This document shows, piece by piece, positions 50,532-60,782 of a DNA stretch of 64,000 nt. How positions within the stretch are numbered: the first letter of the stretch is position 1; each line of letters begins with the position of its first letter. A model generated the notes under the pieces. The model did not search any database. It was not told the DNA's origin and worked only from the letters and a program-made list of their open reading frames with translations. A program made the position numbers and the translations under genes. Source of the stretch: Bacteroidales bacterium (lineage in GTDB: Bacteria; Bacteroidota; Bacteroidia; Bacteroidales; UBA10428); assembly GCA_016938235.1 (NCBI GenBank), contig JAFGVA010000189.1, forward strand, positions 1 to 64,000. Direction: 5' to 3'.

Positions 50532-53500
50532 ATGAGTGCAAAGCAATTATCAGAACAGGTTATAAGAGATTTTAAACTGACCTCTTTAGCCCTGAAGAAC
50601 AAAAATACGGTTTACTTATTAACCCTTATACTTCTTTTCTTTGGAGTATATTCTTACCGGAACCTCCCCAAAGAATTGTTCCCCGAGATAGTCTGGCCCC
50701 AGATAATGGTGCAGACTGTTTACCCCGGAAATTCTCCCGAGGATATCGAAAACCTGGTAACCAGACCTATAGAAAAGGAAGTTGAGAATGTCAGGGGGTT
50801 GAAAGAATTAACCTCTATTTCGGCACAGGATGCATCTATGATATTCGTTGAGTTTAACACCGATGTGGATATTGAAGACGCCCTGCGCAGAGTAAAAGAT
50901 GCAGTTGATAATTCAAGTAAAGATTTGCCAACAGGATCAGATTTTAACGATCCGCTTGTATTTGATATCGATTTTTCTGAGTTTGCCATTCTTAATATTA
51001 ACCTGTCGGGCGACTATAGTGTTGAAGAATTAAAATACTATGCCGAATACCTTCAGGATGAGTTGGAGAATATCAAAGAAGTATCGAAAGTACTTATTGA
51101 AGGTGTAAACGAAAGAGAAATAAAGGTTAATGTTGATTTAATGAAGCTCGAAGCTTACGAGATTTCTTTCTACGATATTACAAATGCAATTTCTGCCGAG
51201 AATATAAGTATGTCGAGTGGAGAGATACTTCTTGGACAAACCCGCAGAAGTGTAAGTATTGTGGGTGAATTTGAGAAGATTGATCAGCTGAAGAACATCA
51301 TCATTAAAAAGGATGGAGACAAGATTGTTTATTTGAAAGATGTAGCCGATGTAATTGATGGTTATACTGAACCTACCAGTTATGCCCGTTTAGATAAAAA
51401 TCCGGTGGTTTCGGTACAGATTGTAAAAAAAGGAGGAGAAAACCTTTTAAGCACTACCGATAAAATTTATGATGTTCTTGATCTGGCTAAGGAACAAAAA
51501 ATGCTTCCCGAAAGTGTTCAGGTTTCTATCACCAACGATCAGAGCGAATTGGTTGATATGCAGTTAAACAACCTGGAAAACAGCATGATAATGGGTATTA
51601 TCTTTGTTGTTTTGATTTTATTCTTTTTTCTTGGAACAAGAAATGCATTGTTTGTTGGTCTGGCAATTCCCATGTCGATGTTCATCTCATTTGTTGTAAT
51701 CGGGGTTATCGATTTCAGAATAAACATGATTGTTTTGTTCTCTCTGATTTTGGCACTTGGAATGTTAGTCGACAATGCCATTGTTGTAGTTGAGAATATT
51801 TACCGCTTTGTTGATATGGGCTATGAACCCTGGGAAGCTGCAAAAAAAGCTACGGGTGAAATAGCAGGACCAATTATAGCCTCTACGGCAACAACCCTGG
51901 CAGCTTTTTTTCCACTGGCTATGTGGGAAGGAATTATGGGAGAATTTATGAAATACCTTCCTATAACCCTTATAATTGTATTAACCTCTTCGTTGTTTGT
52001 CGCTTTGGTTATTATACCAGTTGTTTCGGCAACCTTCATAAAAGTTAAAACTGAAAACGGCAATGGAGATTCCGCAAGAAAGCGAAAAATGTCAATTTTA
52101 ATAGCCTCCGGAATGTTGGTTACAGGAGCTTTTCTGCTTATACCGGGGTGGAGAATGTTTCCTAACCTTCTTATACTTTTTGGTATTATTGGATTGTTAC
52201 ATCAATTGTTTCTTCGCAGAATGGAGTCTTGGTTCCAGGCAATATTTCTGGTTAAGCTTGAACGTTTCTATAGCAGGGCTTTAAAATATGCCTTAAGGGG
52301 CAAAAACCTTTTAATATTCTTCGGAAGCACAATGGTTCTGCTGGTGATTACTATAATGCTTTTCTTTGGGAGCATGCCCGATGTGAAGCTATTTCCAACT
52401 GCCGACCCAAATTATGTAAATATAGTTTGTGAACTGCCTGTAGGTACCGATATTACAAGAACCAATGATTTTATGCAGGAGCTCGAAGACGATATTACTG
52501 AATTTGTTAAGCCATACAAAACCGAAGAAGGAGATCCAATAGTTGAGTCTGTATTATCAACAGTTGGTAAAGGTGATCCCATGGATTTTTCCGCAGGAGT
52601 AAAACCAAATCAGTCAATAGTTACAATCACTTTTATCGATTATGATTTGCGCGATGGCATTAAAACTTCGGAGATAATGCGTAATTTAAGCGATAAACTT
52701 TTGGGAAATTATCCTGGTGTAGAGTTTGAAATATCGCAGGACGATATGGGGCCGCCCACGGGTAAACCTATTAATCTTGAGATTATCGGTCGGGATTTTG
52801 ATGAGCTTGTACTTCTTACAGATAGAATCAAAGAATATCTTGAAAGTGCAAACATTGATGGAATTGAAGGGCTGAAAATGAATATCAGTACACAAAAACC
52901 TGAACTCATAATTCATATAGACAGAGACAAGGCTCAGCGATTTGGTCTTAGCACTCAGTTTATTTCCTGGACTCTTCGTCAGGCCTTGTTTGGAAATGAT
53001 ATTTCAGACTTCAAAGTTGGCGAAGACGAGTATCCCATTGTAGTGAGACTCAAAGACGAGTACAGGTACGATTTGTCGGTTCTTTCGAATATAAAAATCC
53101 CTGTGTTTGGTGACGGACCACCTGCTTACGTGCCCCTATCATCTGTTGCAACAATAGAGTATTCAACAACTTTTAGTTCAGTAAGAAGAAAGGATATGGA
53201 TCGGGTGATAACGCTTTATTCAAATGTTGTTGCCGGTTATAACGCGAATACTATTATCGAACAAATGCGGTCTGAGCTGGAATCGTTTGAGATGCCTGCA
53301 GGTTATGCATACGAATTTACAGGAGAACAGCAGGAAGCAGATGAGTCTATGGCATTTCTGAAAAATGCAATGCTTATTGCACTTGCTCTTATTATGCTGA
53401 TTCTGGTTACACAGTTTAATTCAATAATACGTACCCTCATTATTATGGGTAGTGTGCTGTTTAGCACTATTGGTGTATTTGGCGGCCTATGGACATTTAA

Positions 53501-54005
53501 AATGGATTTCATAATTATAATGACGGGTGTGGGTATAATTTCACTGGCCGGAATTGTAGTGAATAACGCCATTGTGCTGATTGATTATATCGAACTTTTA
53601 AAAGCCCGCAAGCGAAAAGAACTCGGACTGGCTGAAGACACATTCTTACCTATAGATATTGCTACCGAATGTATTATTGAGGCAGGTAAAACCAGGTTAA
53701 GACCGGTATTATTAACAGCAATTACCACCGTACTTGGTCTTTTGCCAATGGCAGTCGGACTAAACTTCGACTTTGTAGGATTATTTAAGAATTATGATCC
53801 TAATATTTATTTTGGTGGCGATATGTCTGCTATGTGGAGCCCAATGTCGTGGACAGTTATTTTTGGATTAACTTTCTCAACATTCCTTACGCTTATTATT
53901 GTTCCGGTAATGTACAGAATGACAACCATAGCCACTAAAAAATGGATACGATTTACCGATATTTTCAAAGACAGACATAAGCAGTTTGTTGGCGATACTG
54001 AGTAA
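50532..54005 (+). CDS. RND-family multidrug/solute efflux pump
   Basis: An 1157-residue inner-membrane pump with 12 helices and two large periplasmic loops (about 50-345 and 640-940). It shows YPGNSPEDIENLVTRPIEKE near the start, the proton-relay aspartate in ALGMLVDNAIVVVENIYRF (about 410-428), and a C-half SLAGIVVNNAIVLIDYIELL. One relay Asp rather than the DD pair of AcrB points to the HAE2/CzcA-like or lipid-type subgroup of Bacteroidota. Substrate unknown; TetR control suggests inducible export. It completes the four-gene operon, which ends in a terminator 22 bases after the stop. Confidence 0.95.
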   Translation: MSAKQLSEQVIRDFKLTSLALKNKNTVYLLTLILLFFGVYSYRNLPKELFPEIVWPQIMVQTVYPGNSPEDIENLVTRPIEKEVENVRGLKELTSISAQDASMIFVEFNTDVDIEDALRRVKDAVDNSSKDLPTGSDFNDPLVFDIDFSEFAILNINLSGDYSVEELKYYAEYLQDELENIKEVSKVLIEGVNEREIKVNVDLMKLEAYEISFYDITNAISAENISMSSGEILLGQTRRSVSIVGEFEKIDQLKNIIIKKDGDKIVYLKDVADVIDGYTEPTSYARLDKNPVVSVQIVKKGGENLLSTTDKIYDVLDLAKEQKMLPESVQVSITNDQSELVDMQLNNLENSMIMGIIFVVLILFFFLGTRNALFVGLAIPMSMFISFVVIGVIDFRINMIVLFSLILALGMLVDNAIVVVENIYRFVDMGYEPWEAAKKATGEIAGPIIASTATTLAAFFPLAMWEGIMGEFMKYLPITLIIVLTSSLFVALVIIPVVSATFIKVKTENGNGDSARKRKMSILIASGMLVTGAFLLIPGWRMFPNLLILFGIIGLLHQLFLRRMESWFQAIFLVKLERFYSRALKYALRGKNLLIFFGSTMVLLVITIMLFFGSMPDVKLFPTADPNYVNIVCELPVGTDITRTNDFMQELEDDITEFVKPYKTEEGDPIVESVLSTVGKGDPMDFSAGVKPNQSIVTITFIDYDLRDGIKTSEIMRNLSDKLLGNYPGVEFEISQDDMGPPTGKPINLEIIGRDFDELVLLTDRIKEYLESANIDGIEGLKMNISTQKPELIIHIDRDKAQRFGLSTQFISWTLRQALFGNDISDFKVGEDEYPIVVRLKDEYRYDLSVLSNIKIPVFGDGPPAYVPLSSVATIEYSTTFSSVRRKDMDRVITLYSNVVAGYNANTIIEQMRSELESFEMPAGYAYEFTGEQQEADESMAFLKNAMLIALALIMLILVTQFNSIIRTLIIMGSVLFSTIGVFGGLWTFKMDFIIIMTGVGIISLAGIVVNNAIVLIDYIELLKARKRKELGLAEDTFLPIDIATECIIEAGKTRLRPVLLTAITTVLGLLPMAVGLNFDFVGLFKNYDPNIYFGGDMSAMWSPMSWTVIFGLTFSTFLTLIIVPVMYRMTTIATKKWIRFTDIFKDRHKQFVGDTE

Positions 54006-54027
54006 TTATTAGTGGGTATTAGTAACA

Positions 54028-54063
54028 AAAGGGGTTGCAGTTTCTTATAAATGCAGCCCCTTT
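54028..54063. terminator. Bidirectional intrinsic terminator
   Basis: AAAGGGG-TTGCA and TGCAGCCCCTTT arms around a TTTCTTATAA loop between the convergent RND operon and TonB receptor gene. Confidence 0.8.
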
Positions 54064-54091
54064 ATGTTAATACAGGGTAAAAAAAGTTGTA

Positions 54092-56515
54092 TTATAAAAT
54101 CATATTCAGAGACACGATAAAATTCCTGCCCGGAGCAACAATTCCTGAGCTGTATGGGCGGTATCTCTGGTCGGTAATGTTTTCGATTCCTGTACTTATT
54201 GAAATTCTGTCTTTAATCTGATAAACAGCTTTTAGATTTACAGTATACCAGGCAGGAGAATATGGATTTCCGTTTTCGTCTTCAGCATACATGTACGTTT
54301 TAGTGATCTCACTTTCGGGCATATCCTTGAAACTCACCTTTCCGTTATACACAGCATAGAGATCAAGCTGCAATTTTTTAACAGAGTAGGTTACATGGGT
54401 TCTGCCAAACCACGGGGCGGCATGTCTTAAAGGACTTTCTGAGCCATCATCCAGTTCTTCGGTTCCTTTTTGAAAATTGAATTTACTAAGAATATCAAGT
54501 CCATTTATAATTCTGATGTCTATTCCGGTAGAAAAACCATATACATTTGCTTTAGCAGCATTTTGAATGGCCTGAACCTGGCTTATTTCACCATTGTAAA
54601 TAATACTATCCAAGCCATTAAATGTGTAATCTCTGCGTACCAAGGCATTGTTTAGTATAGTGTAAAAACCAGAAATGTCGAGTTTAAGTATTTCAAAGCA
54701 TGTTTTTGAGATTCCGGCCTCAGCATTATAGGCGTACTCAGCTTCAAGTTCAGGATTCGGAACAATTACAGAACCGGGTTCAGAATCGAATATTTTTCCT
54801 ATATCATCCACATTTGGCGATCGGAAGCCTGTTGAAAGAGCAGCATTCATTACCCATGTTTCATTTAAATTCCAGGTAATACCCAAACTACCTGTTAGCG
54901 CTCCTTTGTTTAAATTTGCCGTGGTGAAAGGTAAAGGGTAAAAGCTGGTATCAAATTCAGCATTCAGATTAAAATAATTGTATCTGGCACCTCCCTGTAA
55001 AATAAGTTTTTCGCTAAGCTTGTTTTGCCAGTTCAGGTAAATTGCATTCGAAAACCAGTTGGCCTGTGGGTATCTTGAAGGACCTTTTTCGCTGGTCTTG
55101 TTTAAAATGTCCTCATTTCTACCGTAAGAATCAACCAGGTTAAAAACGGTTTCAAAACCGTATAAAATTTTGTTTCTATTGTTTATGTTCTTAATTAAAT
55201 CAATATTTAGCGAAATTGCATTTACAGTTTCGATACGCGTGCGTTTTTCGGCATCATTGAAGTCTCTGTCGATCCGGCTTTCTTTGAATAACTGGTGAGC
55301 TAATCTTACAGCCATTTGATCATATTGTTTTGTTGAATTATGATTGTTGGCCATGAAATTATTCATCATCCAGAGTTGTGGTCCATAATTCCATTCGGCG
55401 CTTCGCGGCAAATCGTTTTTGGTTCGGATAAGCCTGTCGTACCTTGAATAGTCTGAGGTGACAGAATAATGAAAACCATAGGTATAATCCCAACTTTTGT
55501 TGGGTTTGAAATATACTTTCTGCATTATATTAACCTGGCTGTAGCCGGTTGGTTTCTGAACCAGGCCATCGCCATTCGATTTTACTACATCAGCAGTATC
55601 CTCACTTTTAACATAAAATGTTCTTAGGTATTCGTCGGGGCCGTTGGATCCCATTTTTAGGTCGTCAAAGTCGGAAAAACTTACTCCTGACACCAGGGCC
55701 CATTTTTTCCAGCCAAAATTCAGGCTTAAATGACCTGTTTTTTCATTATTTACAGTTGAATATCTGAAACCAGTTTTACCAGACACCTCCGTTTTATTGT
55801 TGTATGAAAGTTGTGGATTTAGGGTTTGAAAACTCATAACCCCACCAATTGCATCACTTCCATAAATAACAGAACCTGGGCCGAATATTATTTCTGTTTT
55901 TTCAATTGAAAAGGGGTCGAGCGATATTACATTTTGCAGGTTGCCGCTACGAAAGATCGCGTTATTCATTCGTATTCCGTCGACAGCTATTAGCACCCTG
56001 TTTGTTGAAAATCCTCTAATCATTGGACTTCCCCCTCCAAGTTGGCTTTTTTGAATATAAACATCTCCGGAGATTTCAAGAAGGTCGGCAGCTGTTTGCG
56101 GGTTAAAGAGTTTTACATCTTTGGGTGTGATTATTGATATCATTACCGGGCTTTCCTTCTTAAGTTGATTCCACCTGTTTGTGGAAACCACCACCTCATC
56201 AAGCGACAGGCCTGCCTTTTCGAGAGGAATAATATAGTTAAGAATTTCAGCATTGGCATAGCTTAAAAAGTACGGTTTATATCCAAGAATCCTGATCTCA
56301 ATTCTATCAGCATTTCTGAAAATCGATATATCGGCCTGCCCTTTTATATTTGTTAATGTTGAAGCTATTGGCTTATCACTATACAAGGTGGCTAACTCTA
56401 AGGGCTTGTTTGTTTCACTGTCAACAACGGTAATAATTTGCGAAAGAAGCATTCCCGGATTAATTGCTAATAACAGGAGCAGAAGAAGAATTGAACTTGC
56501 TTTTTTGCGTAACAT
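54092..56515 (-). CDS. TonB-dependent outer-membrane receptor
   Basis: An 807-residue receptor. Signal peptide about 1-26, a CarboxypepD_reg-like domain (about 27-110; DSETNKPLELATLYSDKPIA), a plug (about 120-235; MIRGFSTNRVLIAVDGIRMN, GPGSVIYGSDAIGGVM), and a 22-strand barrel to a final aromatic-type end (GRNFIVSLNMIL). The plug wording is that of haem/iron- or cobalamin-type receptors rather than SusC, and no SusD gene is adjacent. Substrate cannot be settled. It is monocistronic, with a bidirectional terminator behind it. Confidence 0.93.
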   Translation of the reverse strand: MLRKKASSILLLLLLLAINPGMLLSQIITVVDSETNKPLELATLYSDKPIASTLTNIKGQADISIFRNADRIEIRILGYKPYFLSYANAEILNYIIPLEKAGLSLDEVVVSTNRWNQLKKESPVMISIITPKDVKLFNPQTAADLLEISGDVYIQKSQLGGGSPMIRGFSTNRVLIAVDGIRMNNAIFRSGNLQNVISLDPFSIEKTEIIFGPGSVIYGSDAIGGVMSFQTLNPQLSYNNKTEVSGKTGFRYSTVNNEKTGHLSLNFGWKKWALVSGVSFSDFDDLKMGSNGPDEYLRTFYVKSEDTADVVKSNGDGLVQKPTGYSQVNIMQKVYFKPNKSWDYTYGFHYSVTSDYSRYDRLIRTKNDLPRSAEWNYGPQLWMMNNFMANNHNSTKQYDQMAVRLAHQLFKESRIDRDFNDAEKRTRIETVNAISLNIDLIKNINNRNKILYGFETVFNLVDSYGRNEDILNKTSEKGPSRYPQANWFSNAIYLNWQNKLSEKLILQGGARYNYFNLNAEFDTSFYPLPFTTANLNKGALTGSLGITWNLNETWVMNAALSTGFRSPNVDDIGKIFDSEPGSVIVPNPELEAEYAYNAEAGISKTCFEILKLDISGFYTILNNALVRRDYTFNGLDSIIYNGEISQVQAIQNAAKANVYGFSTGIDIRIINGLDILSKFNFQKGTEELDDGSESPLRHAAPWFGRTHVTYSVKKLQLDLYAVYNGKVSFKDMPESEITKTYMYAEDENGNPYSPAWYTVNLKAVYQIKDRISISTGIENITDQRYRPYSSGIVAPGRNFIVSLNMIL

Positions 56516-56989
56516 GTGAGATTTTAGTTTTTAGTTGATTCAAAAATGACCGAAATATTAATCTAATTAACAGAAAAACAGGTAATTAAAAAGATTTGAA
56601 TGATTTCTGGCTTAAATTTGATGAATCTTAATATGACGCAAAAATTGTGCCTAAAATGAAAAGTGGGTGTTCTGAGTATAATTTCAGGTGAATAGTTTAA
56701 AGCGCTTTTTTATTTAGTAAGTCATTGAGGTATAACAAACCCTAAAACAGACAAGTTGGAATTTATAAAAAAAATGAACTTTGCTGAAGAGTATACAGTA
56801 ATTACAGATAAATTAAACCTTAACTATAATCCGAATTATATTTTTAAGGAACTTAAGTGAATTAAGCTAAAGTAATATTTTGTAGCTGCGGCACAACAAA
56901 TGAATATCGATTAGCAAATATTCTGTCTTTTCGGGAAACAAGAGTTTAATAATCTTCATGGTATTTGAAGCAGGCTTGTATGGAAAAAT
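56516..56989. other. 474-base intergenic region
   Basis: AT-rich spacer between the TonB receptor start and the propeller regulator stop, both on the - strand. The only open frame of note is 28 codons (+ strand, 56774-56860) with no recognisable feature. A possible receptor promoter must lie at the left end, but no full TTTG/TAnnTTTG pair is clear. I see no RNA gene or repeat. Confidence 0.6.
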
Positions 56990-59923
56990 TTAAAACCTCA
57001 TAATAAAGTCGTTCAGATTAATATCTTTCAGAATATCTAAACGTTTTCGTAGTCTGTACCTGCCGGATTCAACACTTCGCAGAGTAATATTCAGCAAATT
57101 GGCAATTTCTTTATTCGAAAGATTCATTCTTATATAAGCTACAAGCTTTAAATCTTTATGCGTGATTTTCGGGTATTTCTCTGTAAATCGCTGAAGAAAA
57201 TTATCGTGGGTTAGATTTATGCCTGTTTCAAGAGCTTTCCAGTTTTCTTTCTGATTGATGTCTTCTTCGAGCGACCTGCGCAACTGAACCAGTTTTTTGT
57301 AATTTTCTCTGGAAGCGTTTGGTAGAATATCAAGAATTTGCTGATGAACCGTAAACAGTTTTTCGTTTTTTTGAGCCACCTGCAGGTTTATTTCGGCAAG
57401 TTCATGAGTTTTCTCATCGAGCTGAGAACCAAGATGTTGTCTTTCCTGTTCTATCTCAATCTGCATGCGTTTCCACTTTTCAAGTTTAGCCAGGTTTTCG
57501 TTCAAAGCCACCCGCCGGTGTAGCTCATTCATTCTGAAACTAACCCCAATGTATATAAGCAGTCCGATTGCTAATATTACTAATATTCTGAAAAACCATG
57601 TTTTATAAAAGGGCGGAGTAACGATAATTTTAAGTGTTGCAGGAGTTTCATCATATACGCCATCGTTGTTAGTGGAGCGTACTTTAAAAGTGTATTCACC
57701 GGGGTCGAGGTTCGAATACGTAGCATTTCGCTGATTGCCAACAGCATTCCAGCTGCTTTCAAGTCCTTCAAGCATATACTCAAAACTATTATTCTCGGGG
57801 CGAGTATAATTAATAGCTGTGAATTCAAGAGTAAACACATTCATTTTCGGAGAAAGTTTAATCGAATTCATGAAGCTTAATGCTTTATCAGGAATGGGCC
57901 TTTCGCCAATATTAACCTCCTTGTTAAACAGCCTGATATCGGTTATTATGGTATTAGGCGGCCTGGGATTTTCTTCAATTCTTTTAGGATCAAACATTAC
58001 AACTCCTCCATTTCCTCCAAAAATCAGCTTGTCGTCATTAATGCGATGAGCAGCATTTATTCTGAACTCCATAAATGGTAATCCGTCACTTTCTTCATAT
58101 ATCCGCGAATTTTCTGAGTAAATGTTAAACCGGATTAATCCTTTGTTTGTTCCCAGCCATAAATTATGATTGGACCCTTCGAGAATAGACCTTATTTCGA
58201 AGCTTTTACCAGGCATGAAATTATGTATCCGCTTAAAATTGTTTTCTCCGGGGATATATTTGTTTAAACCGTTGCTTGTTCCAATCCAGATATTCTCGTC
58301 GCTATCCTGGAATATTGAAAGGACAATATTTGAAGTTAAAGTTGAAGAATCTGCCGGATTACTAATGAAATTTTCTATTTTATGACTGTTGTTGCCTGTA
58401 TTAGAGAGAACACACAGACCGTTAAGTGTGCCAATCCAGATTCGAGATTCTGAATCTTCAAAAATTGTAAAAATATTGGAGCTGATGATGGTATTTTCCT
58501 CATCAAACGAACTAAACGTTTTACTTATTTTATTTTCCGGTGAAAATTTGTATACACCATTGCCCCAGGTTGTTATCCATTTATTGTTAAACCTGTCTTC
58601 AATAACCCTGAAAACACTTGTATTACCAAAAATTTGTGATTTAACTTTCAGATCCTTATCTACTATTTTTATTCCCCCCGACCATGAACTTACCCAGTAT
58701 TCATCTTCAAATGCTCTGACTTCCATCTGGTTTAAAGGCTCAATTCCGATGTGCTTAATTTCATTTTTATTATATAGAAACAGGCCTTCGCCATCTGTTG
58801 AAATAAGCATAGACTCATTATCAGTCATGCAGAAAGAGGTTACAGTTGAACGTCCAAGTTTATTATTTATAAAGTAATTTTCCGTATTATACTGACCGAA
58901 TTTATTCCAGAAGGGATCAATACGGCAGGCTCCGTGCCCATAGGTGCCAAGCCAGAATATTCCAGAATTGTCTTTGAAAATTGTCCATATTGAATTATCA
59001 GGTATTGAGAAGGGGTCTTCATCGGCTTTTAAAAAGTGGTGGCAATAACTGTTGCCGGGTTCGATAACTGCTAATCCATGATTCTCTGAGCCAAGCCATA
59101 TTTCACCATTTGAATTACAAAAAATAGTTTGTATTGGCAGGAAATCGATCTTTTTAAATATTGGGAAGTTTGAGGAGTGCACAAAACTCTTAATTTCTCC
59201 GTTTTCAAGAATTAATTCAGAGAAACCATTTTCGTAATAACTTAACCAGATATTGCCATTATAATCGGTACTTAATGTTCTGATGTTTTTTGATTTTCCC
59301 GGAATGCTTACAGGTTCTGTTTCATTATCTGTATTTTTAAGAATTCTAAAGAGTCCGTGGTTAAAAGTTCCGATCCAGATGTTGCCTTCATTGTCTTCTG
59401 CAAGACTCGAAACTATTAAGTTTTTAACAGGTTTAAGTTCGATAAACCTGCTGGTGTCTGATAATATCTGGTATAAACCATTTTCGGTACCAGCATATAT
59501 TTTGCCTTTTGATGTAAGAAGTATCTTGGTAATGTTGTTTGAGGCCAAATCATCGGCTCCCTGGCCAAGGTATATGTAACTGAATTTGCGGGTTTCGGGG
59601 TTATAAATATTTACACCTCCGCCGTAGGTGCCAATATATATTTTACCATTCGGACCTATTTCCAAATCGTTTATCCTGCTATTGGTTATGGTGTTAATAT
59701 CAAGCAGGTTATATTCAAAAGTTTCGTAATTGTATCCGTCGTATTTACTTAATCCTGTAAAAGTTCCCAGCCACATAAATCCTTGTTTATCCTGAATTAT
59801 GGAGGTTACAGAATTGCTTGGCAAGCCTTTGGGTAAAGATAGAAATGCCGGATTATCGCTAATACCGTGAACCTGAAATGCAAGAGGAATAAGTATAAAA
59901 CAATTTAGCAGCTTTAGTCGCAT
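56990..59923 (-). CDS. Reg_prop/Y_Y_Y transmembrane regulator with C-terminal HTH
   Basis: A 977-residue protein like the periplasmic half of hybrid two-component systems. After a signal peptide, 10-14 propeller repeats (about 25-670) carry the W-x-G-T pattern (GFMWLGTFTGLSKYDG; NIWIGTFNHGL; IFWLGTYGHGA). A Y_Y_Y domain follows (about 690-790), then one helix (about 797-818), a coiled coil (about 825-900) and a LuxR-type HTH (about 915-977; NLSNKEIANLLNITLRSVES). No kinase, receiver or AraC domain is present. It should bind a sugar or other ligand outside and DNA inside. It diverges from the SDR gene with 83 bases between. Confidence 0.9.
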   Translation of the reverse strand: MRLKLLNCFILIPLAFQVHGISDNPAFLSLPKGLPSNSVTSIIQDKQGFMWLGTFTGLSKYDGYNYETFEYNLLDINTITNSRINDLEIGPNGKIYIGTYGGGVNIYNPETRKFSYIYLGQGADDLASNNITKILLTSKGKIYAGTENGLYQILSDTSRFIELKPVKNLIVSSLAEDNEGNIWIGTFNHGLFRILKNTDNETEPVSIPGKSKNIRTLSTDYNGNIWLSYYENGFSELILENGEIKSFVHSSNFPIFKKIDFLPIQTIFCNSNGEIWLGSENHGLAVIEPGNSYCHHFLKADEDPFSIPDNSIWTIFKDNSGIFWLGTYGHGACRIDPFWNKFGQYNTENYFINNKLGRSTVTSFCMTDNESMLISTDGEGLFLYNKNEIKHIGIEPLNQMEVRAFEDEYWVSSWSGGIKIVDKDLKVKSQIFGNTSVFRVIEDRFNNKWITTWGNGVYKFSPENKISKTFSSFDEENTIISSNIFTIFEDSESRIWIGTLNGLCVLSNTGNNSHKIENFISNPADSSTLTSNIVLSIFQDSDENIWIGTSNGLNKYIPGENNFKRIHNFMPGKSFEIRSILEGSNHNLWLGTNKGLIRFNIYSENSRIYEESDGLPFMEFRINAAHRINDDKLIFGGNGGVVMFDPKRIEENPRPPNTIITDIRLFNKEVNIGERPIPDKALSFMNSIKLSPKMNVFTLEFTAINYTRPENNSFEYMLEGLESSWNAVGNQRNATYSNLDPGEYTFKVRSTNNDGVYDETPATLKIIVTPPFYKTWFFRILVILAIGLLIYIGVSFRMNELHRRVALNENLAKLEKWKRMQIEIEQERQHLGSQLDEKTHELAEINLQVAQKNEKLFTVHQQILDILPNASRENYKKLVQLRRSLEEDINQKENWKALETGINLTHDNFLQRFTEKYPKITHKDLKLVAYIRMNLSNKEIANLLNITLRSVESGRYRLRKRLDILKDINLNDFIMRF

Positions 59924-60006
59924 AACCGGAATTTTGCTTTAAATTTAAACATTCTGGTAAAACTAAAGTTAGCAATTACTGTTAAACCCTCATAGGCTTT
60001 TTACAT

Positions 60007-60780
60007 ATGAATTTAAAAATTTCAGATTCGACATTTATAGTATGTGGTGCAACAAGTGGTTTTGGCCTTGCAATTACAAGTTTGCTAATTGAAGAGGGAG
60101 CAAAAGTTATTGCTATTGCCCGAGGCGAAGAAAAACTCAAAGAACTTAAGGATGCTTATAACGATAAAATTGAAACCTTACAGGCTGATATTACACAAAG
60201 CAAATCAATAAGTTTATTGTTGAAGCATATTGAAAAAAGGAAGATTGAAGGTATTGTGGTAAATGCCGGAGGCCCCCCGGCTATGAAGTTTGCCGAATCG
60301 AAGATTAAAGACTGGGATAATGCTTATCAGCAGGTTTTGCGTTGGAAAATTGAATTAACACAGGCTCTTTTACCACTATTCCTGAATCAGGCTTATGGCA
60401 GGTTTATTTACATTGAAAGTTCATCGGTAAAACAGCCGCTTGAAAATCTGGTTTTGAGCACTTCGTTGCGATTATCGGTTGTAGGTATGGTAAAAACCCT
60501 GGCACAGGAATTACCCGATAAAGGTATTACTTTTAATATTCTGGCGCCAGGTTATCATTATACAGCTGCGGTTGAAAGGCTGATTGATAAAAAAGCCAAA
60601 GACGAAAAAATTTCGAAGAAGCAGGCACAAAAACTGCTTGAAGCCAATATTCCCATGAAAAAAACAGGAGATACAAAGAATTTTGCTTCCCTGGCTATCT
60701 GGCTGCTTTCGCCCATGTCGGAATATGTTACCGGACAGGTGTATGCAGTTGATGGGGGAGTATTGAAAGGGACTCTATAG
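60007..60780 (+). CDS. Divergent SDR-family protein
   Basis: A 257-residue Rossmann protein. The cofactor motif is VCGATSGFGLAITSLLIEEG (about 12-31), the second motif is VNAGGPPAM (about 86-94) and the serine block IYIESSSVKQPL (about 131-142). The usual YxxxK catalytic pair is missing: where it should be the chain reads LVLSTSLRLSVVGMVKTLAQ (about 144-163). A subgroup of SDRs annotated as FabG-like shows the same wording (NAGGPP, SVKQP, LS.SLR), so this is a family trait, not damage. Activity is unknown. It is convergent with the CBM9 gene two bases away. Confidence 0.85.
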   Translation: MNLKISDSTFIVCGATSGFGLAITSLLIEEGAKVIAIARGEEKLKELKDAYNDKIETLQADITQSKSISLLLKHIEKRKIEGIVVNAGGPPAMKFAESKIKDWDNAYQQVLRWKIELTQALLPLFLNQAYGRFIYIESSSVKQPLENLVLSTSLRLSVVGMVKTLAQELPDKGITFNILAPGYHYTAAVERLIDKKAKDEKISKKQAQKLLEANIPMKKTGDTKNFASLAIWLLSPMSEYVTGQVYAVDGGVLKGTL

Positions 60781-60782
60781 AA

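Noticed and set aside
56774-56860. 28-codon frame on the + strand between the TonB receptor and propeller regulator genes
   Set aside because: No signal, helix, motif or promoter, and such frames are expected by chance in AT-rich spacers.
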